Shown: positions 1 through 7,563 of the stretch, piece after piece
How the letters are laid out: each line of letters opens with the position of its first letter
Numbering within the stretch: position 1 is the first letter of the stretch
From: Pseudomonadota bacterium
GTDB lineage: Bacteria > Pseudomonadota > Alphaproteobacteria > Caulobacterales > Caulobacteraceae
Length of the DNA: 31,891 nucleotides
Assembly (NCBI GenBank): GCA_023424215.1
Contig: JAFAEC010000230.1
Coordinates: 1-31,891, forward strand
Direction of reading: 5' to 3'
The notes under the pieces: model-generated
Databases searched by the model: none
What the model was told of the DNA's origin: nothing
The model's input: the letters and a program-made list of their open reading frames with translations, nothing else
Program-made: the position numbers and the translations under genes

Positions 1-891
1 GGGTCGGGCTGGACTCCCGCCGCCGCCTCGACCCGCGCGGTCGGCCTCGGCCTGCCTGGCGGCGCGGCCCTCGCCGCCGGCGTGGACTTCGCGGGCGGCG
101 TCGAGCTGGTGGCGGCCGAGGGATCGCCGCTGCACAGCCTGTCCGACCTGAAGCTGCTCGAGGACGGGACCTTTCTCTCCGTGGTCGACAACGGCCTGCT
201 CGTGCACGGCCGCCTCCGGCTGGACCGCGACGGCGACCTGACCGGCCTCGAGGGGCTGGCGGTGCGGCCGCTGACGCGGCTCGACGGTCAGCCCGTGACC
301 GAACGCACCGAGCGCGACGCCGAAAGCCTCGCCGTCCTCGCCGACGGAACCCTGCTGGTCGGCTTCGAGCGCGACCACCGCCTGTGGAGCTACGGCCCGG
401 CGACCCGGCCGGCCGAGCGGCCGACGCCGCTGCGCGCCCCGGACTTCGCCTTCGCGCTCAACGACGGCATGGAGGGCGTCGCGGCAGGCGTCGACGGCGG
501 CTGGCGCGTGGCCGGCGAGTCCGGCGGCGTCTGGGACTGCCGCCCGGCCGACTGTGTCGTGGTGGTCCCCTTCCCCGAGGCGCCGCTGCAGGACGGCGAC
601 TATCGCATCACCGGTATGGACCGCGATCCGGCCGGCGACGGCTACTTCGTGGTCCAGCGCTCCTACAGCCCGCCGATCGACGCCCGCGCCCGCGTTCGCC
701 GCATGGCCGCGGACGGCTCGCTCGGCCCGGTGCTGGTCGAGCTGAAGCTGCCCGGCACCACCGACAATTTCGAGGGCGTGGCGGCGGTCGACCGCGACGG
801 CGCGACCCGCCTCTACATCCTGTCGGACGACAACAACGAACCGGCCCAGCGCACCCTGCTGCTGGCCTTCGACGTCAGATCCGCTCGCTGA
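1..891 (+). CDS. Esterase-like activity of phytase family protein (5' truncated)
   Basis: The reading frame is open from the first base of the window, so the true start and any signal peptide lie upstream; a GTG at 82 is only an internal possibility. The visible 296 residues resemble the phytase-like domain of exported esterase-like proteins (PF13449 type). Segments that suggest this are LKLLEDGTFLSVVDNG near the start, ERDAESLAVLADGTLLVGFE in the middle and TTDNFEGVAAV near the end, a pattern of acidic beta-propeller blades. Such proteins are usually periplasmic or secreted, and their substrate is generally unknown. The stop (889-891) lies inside the 3' end of the convergent coq7 gene, a 17-base tail overlap. 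The family call is good; a true phosphatase activity is not shown. Confidence 0.75.
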   Translation, partial: GSGWTPAAASTRAVGLGLPGGAALAAGVDFAGGVELVAAEGSPLHSLSDLKLLEDGTFLSVVDNGLLVHGRLRLDRDGDLTGLEGLAVRPLTRLDGQPVTERTERDAESLAVLADGTLLVGFERDHRLWSYGPATRPAERPTPLRAPDFAFALNDGMEGVAAGVDGGWRVAGESGGVWDCRPADCVVVVPFPEAPLQDGDYRITGMDRDPAGDGYFVVQRSYSPPIDARARVRRMAADGSLGPVLVELKLPGTTDNFEGVAAVDRDGATRLYILSDDNNEPAQRTLLLAFDVRSAR

Positions 892-1465
892 TCCTGATGG
901 CCGCGCGGCAGCCCGCCCTGATCACCGCGCTGAGCAGGCCGTAGCCGGGGGCCTCGCGGCTGCCGTGGGCGACGGCGTGGTCGTGATGGGCCAGCTCCTC
1001 GTCGCGGAAGCGGGTCAGCTCCGCCGCCAGCGCGGGATCCTGTTCGCGCACCTCGGCGATCTGGTCGGCGTAGTGTTCCTCGATGACGCTCTCGACCGCC
1101 TCGGTGCAGGCGTGCGCCGCCTTCTCGCCCAGCAGCGCCGTGCCGGCCCCCAGCCCCAGCGCCGCCAGCCGCCAGACCGGCGTCATCGCCGTCGGCCGCA
1201 CCTTCTCCGCATTGAGCAGGGTGTTGAAGCGATCCAGATGCACCTGCTCCTGCGCCCGCATCTCGGCCATGTCGGCGGCGATCCGATCCTTGCCCGGACG
1301 GCCGGCGAACACGGCCCGCTGGGCGCGATAGATCTGCACCGCGGCATATTCGCCCGCGTGGTCGACCCGCAGGATCTCGTCGCGACGACGCTTGCTGGCC
1401 CCCCGGCCGGGGCGGGCCAGCGGCACACGGCGGGCGTTCGGGTCAGATGCGGGGTGCGCGGGCAT
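875..1465 (-). CDS. coq7: Demethoxyubiquinone hydroxylase, COQ7 family
   Basis: This 196-residue protein is a COQ7-type di-iron monooxygenase that adds the C6 hydroxyl group late in ubiquinone synthesis, acting at the inner membrane. The ferritin-like ligand pattern is visible: E39 in VDHAGEYAAVQIY, E73 and H76 in AQEQVH, E125 in the TEAVESVIEEHY helix, and E157/H160 in DEELAHHDHA. The basic segment before residue 30 is a variable leader. The start overlaps the 3' end of dsbB by 23 bases, so the two are probably translated from one mRNA with exoD. Its 3' end overlaps the convergent phytase-like gene. Identification is firm; the exact start is less so, since a shorter N-terminus would leave the core intact. 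Confidence 0.93.
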   Translation of the reverse strand: MPAHPASDPNARRVPLARPGRGASKRRRDEILRVDHAGEYAAVQIYRAQRAVFAGRPGKDRIAADMAEMRAQEQVHLDRFNTLLNAEKVRPTAMTPVWRLAALGLGAGTALLGEKAAHACTEAVESVIEEHYADQIAEVREQDPALAAELTRFRDEELAHHDHAVAHGSREAPGYGLLSAVIRAGCRAAIRISERI

Positions 1466-1976
1466 CCTTGGGCCTCTTGGCGGCGAGCAGGCTGAACACG
1501 GCCAATGCCGCGGAGATCAGGGCGTTCCACCCTGCCATGCTGAGGCCGAGGAAGCTCCACGCCACGGCGTCGCACATGGCCGGTCGTTCGACCGGTCCGG
1601 TGCCGAGGGCGAGGGCCGTCAGGCTCTCGAGGTCGACCTCCCCGCCGCCGGCGCAGGCGGCCGGCAGGGTCCACCAGTCCAGCTCCCCGCCCATGTGGAA
1701 GACGGCGGTGGTCGCGCCGGTAGCGAAGGTCACCGCCAGCAGGAAGGCGGCGATGCGGGGCGTGCCGCGGCTGCCGCGGCTGACCAGATGCCAGAGGGTG
1801 GCCACCAGGGCGATGGCCGCGGCGCCCCAGTAGACCTCGCGCTGCTTGAGGCAGAGGTTGCACGGAGCCAGCCCGCCGAAGCGCTCGAAGGCGTGCGCCG
1901 CCGCCAGCATGGCCAGCGAGGCCGCCAGGGCGAAGGCGGTCCACCACCGCGTCAGGAGTCGGTAAAGGCCTCTCAT
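1443..1976 (-). CDS. dsbB: Disulfide bond formation protein B (DsbB family)
   Basis: This is a 177-residue integral membrane protein. DsbB reoxidises periplasmic DsbA and passes electrons to ubiquinone. The first redox pair is C39-C42 (PCNLC) after the first hydrophobic helix. C108 and C135 lie in a later periplasmic loop and fit the second pair. Four hydrophobic segments are visible. The ATG at 1976 gives a typical N-terminus (MRGLYRLLTRWWTAFAL); the frame continues further upstream only as low-complexity Arg/Gly-rich shadow sequence. Its neighbours are exoD upstream (44 bases away) and coq7 downstream (overlapping). Pairing a quinone-reducing enzyme with a ubiquinone biosynthesis gene makes functional sense. 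Confidence 0.9.
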   Translation of the reverse strand: MRGLYRLLTRWWTAFALAASLAMLAAAHAFERFGGLAPCNLCLKQREVYWGAAAIALVATLWHLVSRGSRGTPRIAAFLLAVTFATGATTAVFHMGGELDWWTLPAACAGGGEVDLESLTALALGTGPVERPAMCDAVAWSFLGLSMAGWNALISAALAVFSLLAAKRPKDARAPRI

Positions 1977-2020
1977 CGGACCCCGTTCATAGCGGCGCCG
2001 CAGCGCCGCGTCGATTGGGC

Positions 2021-2662
2021 TCAACCGCCGAAGCGCGTGATCAGGGAGACGGCCCAACCGGCCCCGACGAAGAAGCCGATGCCCACGGCCGCCAGGGCCA
2101 TCGCCCAGCCGGTCGCCACAGCCGCGCCGGCCGCCACGAACAGGCCGTCGCGCTGGATCAGCCCGACCGCCAGCAGGGTCAGCGCCACCGACGGGACCGT
2201 GTTGGTCATGGGCAGGACGATGGTCAGGGTGGCGAGGATCATGAAGAAGGCCGCGGCCCGTTCCGCCCAGCCTTCGGCGAAGACGGTCAGCCGCGGGCGC
2301 GACAGACGTTCGAACCAACCCATGCGCTTCGTGGCGAAGTCGGCCATCCGCTCCAGCCAGGCCTTGGACACGCGCCGCTGCAGCACCGCCTCCGGCAGCC
2401 ACGGCTCGACCCGGCCGGCGAGCATCTGCACCGCCAGGATCAGGATGGGGATGCCGACGATCTGCGGCACGCCGTAGAGGGCCGGCACCAGGCAGGGGAT
2501 GGCGAGGATCAGGATCATCAGGCCGAACGCCCGCTCATCCAGCCGATCGCGGATCTCCAGCAGGGTCAGACCGTCCGGCCCGCTGATCGCGGCCAGGTCG
2601 GCCACCAGGGCGATGAAGCCCTGCTTCGGATCGTCGGCGTACTGGTTCCGGGCTTCGCTCAT
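2021..2662 (-). CDS. Exopolysaccharide synthesis protein, ExoD family
   Basis: This 213-residue membrane protein resembles ExoD of rhizobia, which affects exopolysaccharide production and alkaline tolerance by an unknown mechanism. The N-terminal cytoplasmic part reads GLTLLEIRDRLDERAFGLM, a family hallmark, followed by hydrophobic helices around ILILAIPCLVPALYGVP and two or three more toward the C-terminus. The ATG at 2662 is preceded by AGGGGAGA at good Shine-Dalgarno spacing, which decides this start over the longer open frame. It is the first gene of a leftward cluster with dsbB and coq7. The family is clear; the biochemical role is not. Confidence 0.85.
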   Translation of the reverse strand: MSEARNQYADDPKQGFIALVADLAAISGPDGLTLLEIRDRLDERAFGLMILILAIPCLVPALYGVPQIVGIPILILAVQMLAGRVEPWLPEAVLQRRVSKAWLERMADFATKRMGWFERLSRPRLTVFAEGWAERAAAFFMILATLTIVLPMTNTVPSVALTLLAVGLIQRDGLFVAAGAAVATGWAMALAAVGIGFFVGAGWAVSLITRFGG

Positions 2663-2719
2663 CGGTCTCCCCTGGGGTCGAGGCGGGTGGGTAGCCGGAA
2701 AGCCGGCGGATGACGAGGG

Positions 2720-2767
2720 GGCGGAAACCGCCTGTGAGTCGCCGTGCGGCCCGCGCGCCGCTATAAG
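2720..2767 (+). promoter_or_regulatory. Candidate promoter of gloA with small upstream hairpin
   Basis: GCTATAAG at 2760-2767 matches seven of eight positions of the Caulobacter housekeeping -10 consensus GCTANAWC and lies 33 bases before the gloA ATG. No good -35 is visible. A perfect 5-bp hairpin (GGCGG-AAA-CCGCC, 2720-2732) lies upstream. The region separates the divergent exoD and gloA genes, so a promoter is expected here, but this one is inferred from the -10 alone. Confidence 0.35.
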
Positions 2768-2800
2768 GCGGGCCCTCCCCCTTCGAAACCGACCGAGTCC

Positions 2801-3241
2801 ATGCGCTATCTCCACACCATGGTCCGCGTGGCGGACCTCGACGCTTCCCTGCGCTTCTGGTGCGACCTGCTGGGCCTCGAGGAGGTGCGGCGCATGGAGA
2901 ACGAGGCGGGCCGCTACACCCTCGTCTTCCTCGCCGCGCCCAGGGATCGCGCCCGCTCCGAGGCCGAACGCTCGCCCGAGGTGGAATTGACGTGGAACTG
3001 GGACGCGGAGACCTACACCGGAGGCCGCAACTTCGGGCACCTGGCCTACAAGGTCGACGACATCTACGCCGCCTGCCAGCGGCTGATGGACGGCGGCGTG
3101 ACCATCAACCGCCCGCCGCGCGACGGCCGCATGGCCTTCGTTCGCTCGCCCGACGGCATCTCGATCGAGCTACTGCAGGAGGGCCAGCCTCTCGCCCCCG
3201 CCGAACCCTGGGCCTCGATGTCGAACACCGGGAGCTGGTGA
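2801..3241 (+). CDS. gloA: Lactoylglutathione lyase (glyoxalase I)
   Basis: This 146-residue protein is a metal-dependent glyoxalase I. It converts the hemithioacetal of methylglyoxal and glutathione to S-lactoylglutathione in the cytoplasm. The two vicinal-oxygen-chelate half-modules are intact, and the four metal ligands can be placed: H5 (MRYLHTM), E62 (EVELTWNW), H80 (NFGHLAYKV) and E123 (GISIELLQ). Length and ligand spacing match the E. coli enzyme closely. The ATG at 2801 puts the first ligand at residue 5 as expected, so the upstream in-frame extension is rejected. A lipoprotein gene starts 2 bases after its stop and is probably co-transcribed. Confidence 0.94.
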   Translation: MRYLHTMVRVADLDASLRFWCDLLGLEEVRRMENEAGRYTLVFLAAPRDRARSEAERSPEVELTWNWDAETYTGGRNFGHLAYKVDDIYAACQRLMDGGVTINRPPRDGRMAFVRSPDGISIELLQEGQPLAPAEPWASMSNTGSW

Positions 3242-3243
3242 TC

Positions 3244-3855
3244 TTGAAGCGTTTCGCCGTTCTGCCGCTGGCCCTGCTGGGCCTCGCCGCCTGCGCCTCC
3301 ACCTCCGAGACCTATCCCTCCCGGACCGCCACCGAGCAGCTGCTGGTGGCCCGCGCCGCCGACCGGGCGGTCGAGGGCCTGACCCTGCCGATCCCGGGCG
3401 GCTCGCGCGTCTACGTCGACGACGCCTACTTCCGCGCCGAGGCCGCGCCCTACGCCATCAGCGCCATCCGGGCGGCCCTGTCCGAGGCCGGCTACGCCCT
3501 CGCCCCGTCCAAGAACGACGCCGACGCCGTGCTCGAGGTGCGCGCCGGCACCCTGTCGCTGGAGCAGATGCGCCGCGTCTTCGGCCTCCCGGACATGCGG
3601 GTGCCGATCAACGAGAACTTCAACGTCGTCTCGATTCCGGAGCTGTCCGTCTACAGCCGCCGCGACCGGGTGGGCGTGGCCGAGTTCTCCGGCTTCCTCT
3701 ACGAGCCGCGCACCGGCGCGCCCCTGGGGGCCATCGTGCCGATGACCGGCGAGTTCCGCATCCGCAGCCACAAGCTGCTGATGATCGTCTCCTGGGGCCA
3801 GCAACGCGTCGACCCCGGCGAACGCGACCCCGGCGACAGCTGGCGGGAGTTCTGA
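3244..3855 (+). CDS. DUF6655-like lipoprotein
   Basis: This 203-residue protein has a lipoprotein signal: a basic start, a short hydrophobic stretch and the lipobox LAAC. The mature part begins with a segment containing SRTATEQLLVARAADRAVEG, then RVYVDDAYF, ADAVLEVRAGTLSL and GVAEFSGFLYEPRTGAPLG. This order resembles the DUF6655 family as I remember it; no function is known. The start is uncertain. A TTG at 3244 has GGGAG nine bases upstream. A GTG at 3238 would overlap the gloA stop by four bases and add two residues. Both give a sound signal peptide. It is probably co-expressed with gloA and located at the outer or inner membrane. Confidence 0.7.
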   Translation: MKRFAVLPLALLGLAACASTSETYPSRTATEQLLVARAADRAVEGLTLPIPGGSRVYVDDAYFRAEAAPYAISAIRAALSEAGYALAPSKNDADAVLEVRAGTLSLEQMRRVFGLPDMRVPINENFNVVSIPELSVYSRRDRVGVAEFSGFLYEPRTGAPLGAIVPMTGEFRIRSHKLLMIVSWGQQRVDPGERDPGDSWREF

Positions 3856-3886
3856 CGCGCGACTTGCGCCCCGTCGCCGGAGCGGA

Positions 3887-3901
3887 GAAGGTCGCGCCTT
3901 C
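3887..3901 (+). repeat. Short inverted repeat upstream of the DUF885 gene
   Basis: GAAGG-TCGCG-CCTTC forms a perfect 5-bp stem with a 5-base loop between the lipoprotein stop and the DUF885 start. A second inverted pair, GCGCGAC (3857-3863) and GTCGCGC (3891-3897), overlaps it. It could be a weak terminator for the gloA cluster or part of the DUF885 leader. There is no T-tract. The Shine-Dalgarno GGAGG at 3911-3915 follows. Confidence 0.4.
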
Positions 3902-3919
3902 AGTATTCCTGGAGGTCCC

Positions 3920-5788
3920 ATGCGTCGCCTGCTCGTCTCCACCGTCGCCGCCGCCGCGGTGCTGGCCCTCGCACCTGTCGCGCTGGCGCAGGACGCCCAC
4001 GCCGGGCACGCGGATCACGCGGCCCACCAGGCCGCGACCGAGAGCGAGGACGCGCGGCTGGCCGCCTTCTTCGAAACGGCCTTCCAGGAACGGATCGCCC
4101 TGTCGCCGCAGACGATGACCTCGCTGGGCATCAAGCGCGACTACGGCCGCCTCGACGACGGCACCGACGCGGCGGCGGAGCGCGCGCTCGCCCTGTCCGA
4201 GGCCCAGCTGGCGAGGATGAAGGCCGAATTCGACCCGGCGAAGGTCAGCGCCGACAGCCGCATGTCGATGCGCCTGTTCGAATACGGCGTGGAGCAGGCC
4301 CGGCTACAGAACCGCTGGCGCGACTGGGGCTTCCAGTTCGCCGCCAACGGCAACCCGACCACCGGCCTGCCGGTCTTCATGATCAACCAGCACCGGATCG
4401 ACAGCGTCGAGGACGCCGAGGCCTATGTGTCGCGCCTGCGTGATTCCGAGCGGGTGATGCAGGAGATCGCCGCCGAGCTGCGCCAGCGCGCCGCCGCCGG
4501 GGTGATCTCGCCCAATTTCGTGTTCGAGCCGTCGATCGAGAACACCCGCAACATCATCGCCGGCGCGCCCTTCGACAGCGACGCCGACAATCCGGTCTGG
4601 GCCGATTTCCAGAAGAAGATCGAGGCTCTGGAGGCCGACGAGGCGATGAAAGCCCGGCTGCTGACCGAGGGGCGGGCGGCTCTGACCGGCGAGTGGAAGC
4701 GCGGCTACGAGCACGTGCTGGCCGCCCTGGCCGAGGTGCGGCAGCAGGCCGCCACCATGCCTGACCGCGACGCCGGCGTGTGGCGGCTGCCGGACGGCGA
4801 GGCCTACTACAACGCCCGCCTGCGCCTCTCGACGACCACCGACCTGACCGCCGACGGGATCCACCAGATCGGTCTCGACGAGGTGGAACGCATCCACGGC
4901 GAGATGCAGGCGATCATGGACCAGGTCGGCTTCGACGGCTCGCTGCAGGACTTCTTCGTCCACCTGAAGACCGAGCCGCGGTTCCAGTATCCGAACACGC
5001 CCGAGGGCAAGGAGCAGTATCTGACCGACAGCCGCGCCTTCATCGCCCAGGTGATGGAGGCGGCGCCGCGCTGGTTCTCGGACCTGCCGGAGGCGGCGCT
5101 GGAGGTGCGGGCGGTGGAGCCGTGGCGCGAGGCGACGGCCTCGATCGCCTTCTACAACGCCCCGGCCCCCGACGGCTCTCGGCCGGGCATCTACTACGTC
5201 AACCTGTCCGACATGACCCAGGTTCTGAAGCCGCAGATCGAGGGCATCAGCTACCACGAGGGCGCGCCGGGTCATCACTTCCAGATCGCCTACGCCCAGG
5301 AGATGGAGGGCCTGCCGTCGTTCCGGCGCTTCGGCGGCTACGGCGCCTACGCCGAGGGCTGGGGCCTGTACGCCGAGCGGCTGGGCAAGGAGATGGGCTT
5401 CTACGAGGACCCCTATTCCGACTTCGGCCGGCTCTCGACCGAGCTCTGGCGGGCGGTGCGGCTGGTCACCGACACGGGGCTGCACGCCAAGCGCTGGAGC
5501 CGGGAGCAGGCGATCGACTATTTCCGGCAGAACTCGCTGCTGTCCGAGCGCGACATCGTCAAGGAAGTCGAGCGCTACATCACCAACCCGGGGCAGGCGA
5601 CCAGCTACAAGATCGGCGAGCTGAAGATCATGGAGCTGCGCCAGCGGGCGCAGGCGGCGCTGGGCGACCGCTTCGACATCCGCGACTTCCACGCGGTGGT
5701 GCTGGGCTCCGGCTCGGTGCCGCTGGACGTGCTGGAGGACCAGGTCGACGCGTGGATCGCGGCGGGCGGCGGCGCTCCCGCCGCCTGA
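3920..5788 (+). CDS. DUF885 family exported metallohydrolase
   Basis: This 622-residue protein begins with a clear Sec signal peptide (MRRLLVSTVAAAAVLALAPV, cleavage near ALAQ-DA). The mature protein is a DUF885-type enzyme, a helical zinc-peptidase-like fold related to M3/M32-type peptidases. The signature is YHEGAPGHHFQ, with H446, E447 and H451 as probable zinc and catalytic residues. The downstream segment AEGWGLYAERLG (around 479-486) supplies a further likely ligand. Length is normal for the family. The mature N-terminus carries an unusual His-rich patch (HAGHADHAAH). The strong ribosome site GGAGG lies just upstream. The convergent zf-CHCC gene begins four bases after its stop. The likely role is periplasmic peptide or ester hydrolysis; the substrate is unknown. 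Confidence 0.87.
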   Translation: MRRLLVSTVAAAAVLALAPVALAQDAHAGHADHAAHQAATESEDARLAAFFETAFQERIALSPQTMTSLGIKRDYGRLDDGTDAAAERALALSEAQLARMKAEFDPAKVSADSRMSMRLFEYGVEQARLQNRWRDWGFQFAANGNPTTGLPVFMINQHRIDSVEDAEAYVSRLRDSERVMQEIAAELRQRAAAGVISPNFVFEPSIENTRNIIAGAPFDSDADNPVWADFQKKIEALEADEAMKARLLTEGRAALTGEWKRGYEHVLAALAEVRQQAATMPDRDAGVWRLPDGEAYYNARLRLSTTTDLTADGIHQIGLDEVERIHGEMQAIMDQVGFDGSLQDFFVHLKTEPRFQYPNTPEGKEQYLTDSRAFIAQVMEAAPRWFSDLPEAALEVRAVEPWREATASIAFYNAPAPDGSRPGIYYVNLSDMTQVLKPQIEGISYHEGAPGHHFQIAYAQEMEGLPSFRRFGGYGAYAEGWGLYAERLGKEMGFYEDPYSDFGRLSTELWRAVRLVTDTGLHAKRWSREQAIDYFRQNSLLSERDIVKEVERYITNPGQATSYKIGELKIMELRQRAQAALGDRFDIRDFHAVVLGSGSVPLDVLEDQVDAWIAAGGGAPAA

Positions 5789-5792
5789 CGCG

Positions 5793-6032
5793 TCAGTGCG
5801 AGGAAGCGTCCCGGGCGGCCGGGCTGTGGTACTCGCTCTCGGCCTTGCGCTTCTTGCCGAGCACGAAGCGGCGGTCGCAATAGCCGCACTCGACGAAGTC
5901 GTCGTCGCCCATGTCCATGTAGACCAGCGGGTGTCCCAGCACTCCCCCGCCGCCATCGCAGGCCACCCGCTTGGAGGTCACCACGATCTCTTCCGGCGGC
6001 GGGACGATCTCGGTGGTCGGGCGCGGGGGCAT
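5793..6032 (-). CDS. Zinc-finger domain protein, zf-CHCC type
   Basis: This small 79-residue cytoplasmic protein has the CHCC zinc-finger pattern found in the mitochondrial complex I subunit NDUFS6 and its alphaproteobacterial relatives: C25, H34 (VLGHPLVYM), C49 and C52 (VECGYCDRRFVL). In alphaproteobacteria these proteins are often described only as zinc-finger proteins; a link to complex I assembly is a family inference. I place the start at the ATG at 6032 because MPPRPTTEIVPPPEEI reads as a normal N-terminus. An in-frame ATG at 6071 would fall inside a palindrome in the intergenic region. It is convergent with the DUF885 gene and divergent from the ABC ATPase. Confidence 0.85.
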   Translation of the reverse strand: MPPRPTTEIVPPPEEIVVTSKRVACDGGGGVLGHPLVYMDMGDDDFVECGYCDRRFVLGKKRKAESEYHSPAARDASSH

Positions 6033-6062
6033 TCGGCGGGCTCTGACTTGGCTATCGGGGCA

Positions 6063-6082
6063 GGCGCACATAGGTATGCGCC
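6063..6082. repeat. Palindrome between divergent zf-CHCC and ABC ATPase genes
   Basis: GGCGCA (6063-6068) and TGCGCC (6077-6082) form a perfect inverted repeat. Its centre, CATAGGTATG, is itself palindromic in an alternative register (CATA-GG-TATG). It lies in the 100-base divergent intergenic region and could be a regulator site for either gene. No known consensus is recognised. Confidence 0.4.
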
Positions 6083-6133
6083 GCCGCTCCTTAGCGTCAA
6101 ACCGGGCGGCCCGGAACACCCGAAAGCGCGCGA

Positions 6134-7108
6134 ATGACCGACACAGAAGACCTGCCCGCCAACGCCATCGAGGTGCGCGGGCTGGAGAAGACCTACGCCG
6201 GCTCGCGGAAATCGCCGCCCAAGACGGCCCTGCGCGGCGTCGACCTGGTCATCCCGCGCGGCTCGATGTTCGGCCTGCTGGGGCCGAACGGGGCCGGCAA
6301 GTCGACCCTGATCAACATCCTCGCCGGCGTGGTCAACAAGACCGGCGGCACGGCGAAGATCTGGGGGCGCGACATTGATCGCGAGCCACGCGACGCCCGG
6401 GCGGCGCTGGGCGTGGTGGCGCAGGAGATCGTCGCCGACGTCTTCTTCACCCCGCGGGAGTCGCTGGAGGTGCAGGCCGGCTTCTACGGCGTGCCGCCGA
6501 AGGAACGGCGCTCCGACGAACTGCTGGCCGCGCTCGGCCTGTCCGACAAGGCCAACGCCTACGTCCGCGCCCTGTCGGGCGGCATGAAGCGGCGGCTGAT
6601 GGTGGCCAAGGCGCTGGTCCACAATCCGCCCATCCTGATCCTCGACGAACCGACCGCCGGGGTCGATGTCGAGCTGCGCCGCCAGCTTTGGGACTACGTC
6701 CGCCGCCTGAACGCCGAGGGCGTGACCATCCTGCTGACCACCCACTACCTCGAGGAGGCGCAGGAACTCTGCGACACCATCGCCATCATGAACCGCGGCG
6801 AGGTGGTGGCCTGCGAGCCGACGCCGCAGCTGCTGCGGCGGCTGGACACCCGGCACGTGGTGGTCAGTCCCGAGGGCGAGCTACCGGCCCCGCCGCTCCT
6901 GCCCGGCTTCGAGGTCACGCCGCGCCCGAACGGGGCCTTCGCCGTCTCGTACAAGAAGGGGCAGTCCTCGGTGGAGCAGGTGCTGGCCGCCGTGCGGGCC
7001 GCGGGGGTGACCATCGCCGACATCGCCACCGAGGATCCGGACCTCGAGGACGTCTTCCTCGCCCTCACCTACGGCGATGCGGCGGCCGCGGATCCGACCA
7101 GGGACTAG
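6134..7108 (+). CDS. ABC transporter ATP-binding protein
   Basis: This 324-residue protein is a complete ABC ATPase. Walker A is GPNGAGKST (50-58), the signature is LSGGMKRR (147-154), Walker B is ILILDEP (167-173), and the switch histidine is H204 in TTHYLEEAQ. The LSGGMKRR variant and the roughly 90-residue C-terminal extension resemble the CcmA/NodI/YadG branch, whose ATPases pair with ABC-2-type permeases in export of small molecules or envelope polymers. No permease gene is visible: the next gene downstream is small and on the opposite strand. The protein must work with a partner encoded elsewhere. The substrate cannot be told from sequence. Confidence 0.92.
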   Translation: MTDTEDLPANAIEVRGLEKTYAGSRKSPPKTALRGVDLVIPRGSMFGLLGPNGAGKSTLINILAGVVNKTGGTAKIWGRDIDREPRDARAALGVVAQEIVADVFFTPRESLEVQAGFYGVPPKERRSDELLAALGLSDKANAYVRALSGGMKRRLMVAKALVHNPPILILDEPTAGVDVELRRQLWDYVRRLNAEGVTILLTTHYLEEAQELCDTIAIMNRGEVVACEPTPQLLRRLDTRHVVVSPEGELPAPPLLPGFEVTPRPNGAFAVSYKKGQSSVEQVLAAVRAAGVTIADIATEDPDLEDVFLALTYGDAAAADPTRD

Positions 7109-7111
7109 GGA

Positions 7112-7504
7112 TCAGACGACCATAACCGTGCCGATCAGCAGCCGTGCGCCGCGACGCCCGAGGGCGCGGTCGGTGGCGGCCTGCAGGGAGGCGACGAGGC
7201 GTTCCACGTCCGGCGGATGGCCGGGCAGGAGCGCGTTGGCCGCGGACTGGACGACGCCGGCGTAGGCGGCCCGAAGACGCGGGGCCGACTGGACGGCGCG
7301 GGCCCGGAGGGCGGCGTCGGGGGTATCGATGCCGGTTTCCACCGTCATCACCCCCCGGCGGCCATCGGGTCGCCGGACATTGGCCGTGACCGTCGGCAGC
7401 CGCATGTAGCTGGGCTGTGGCGCGCCGCCTCCGCCTCCCGCCGCAGCGGGCGAGGCGGTCGCGGCGGCGACGGCGGCGAGTCCAAGAAGGGCGCGGCGAT
7501 CCAT
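7112..7504 (-). CDS. Small exported protein with Tat-like signal
   Basis: This 130-residue protein starts MDRRALLGLAAVAAATASPAAAG, a twin-arginine-type or strongly basic Sec signal, followed by a glycine-rich linker. The mature part (RLPTVTANVRRPDGRRGVMT, then a helical region rich in ARA and RLRAAY, then GRRGARLLIGTVMVV) looks like a compact alpha/beta domain. The final beta strand recalls FliL-like or stomatin-type periplasmic domains, but I cannot assign a family. It is convergent with the ABC ATPase, with 3 bases between the stops, and divergent from the AlkB-like gene. The function is unknown. Confidence 0.7.
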   Translation of the reverse strand: MDRRALLGLAAVAAATASPAAAGGGGGAPQPSYMRLPTVTANVRRPDGRRGVMTVETGIDTPDAALRARAVQSAPRLRAAYAGVVQSAANALLPGHPPDVERLVASLQAATDRALGRRGARLLIGTVMVV

Positions 7505-7563
7505 GCCGGCGATGCTGGCGCCCGGCGCTTAACATTCCCCTGCCCACGGCCTACCTGCGGACG

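Noticed and set aside
4304..5956. A 550-residue open frame on the minus strand opposite the DUF885 gene
   Set aside because: It is antisense to a gene with intact catalytic motifs, and its composition is that of a codon shadow.
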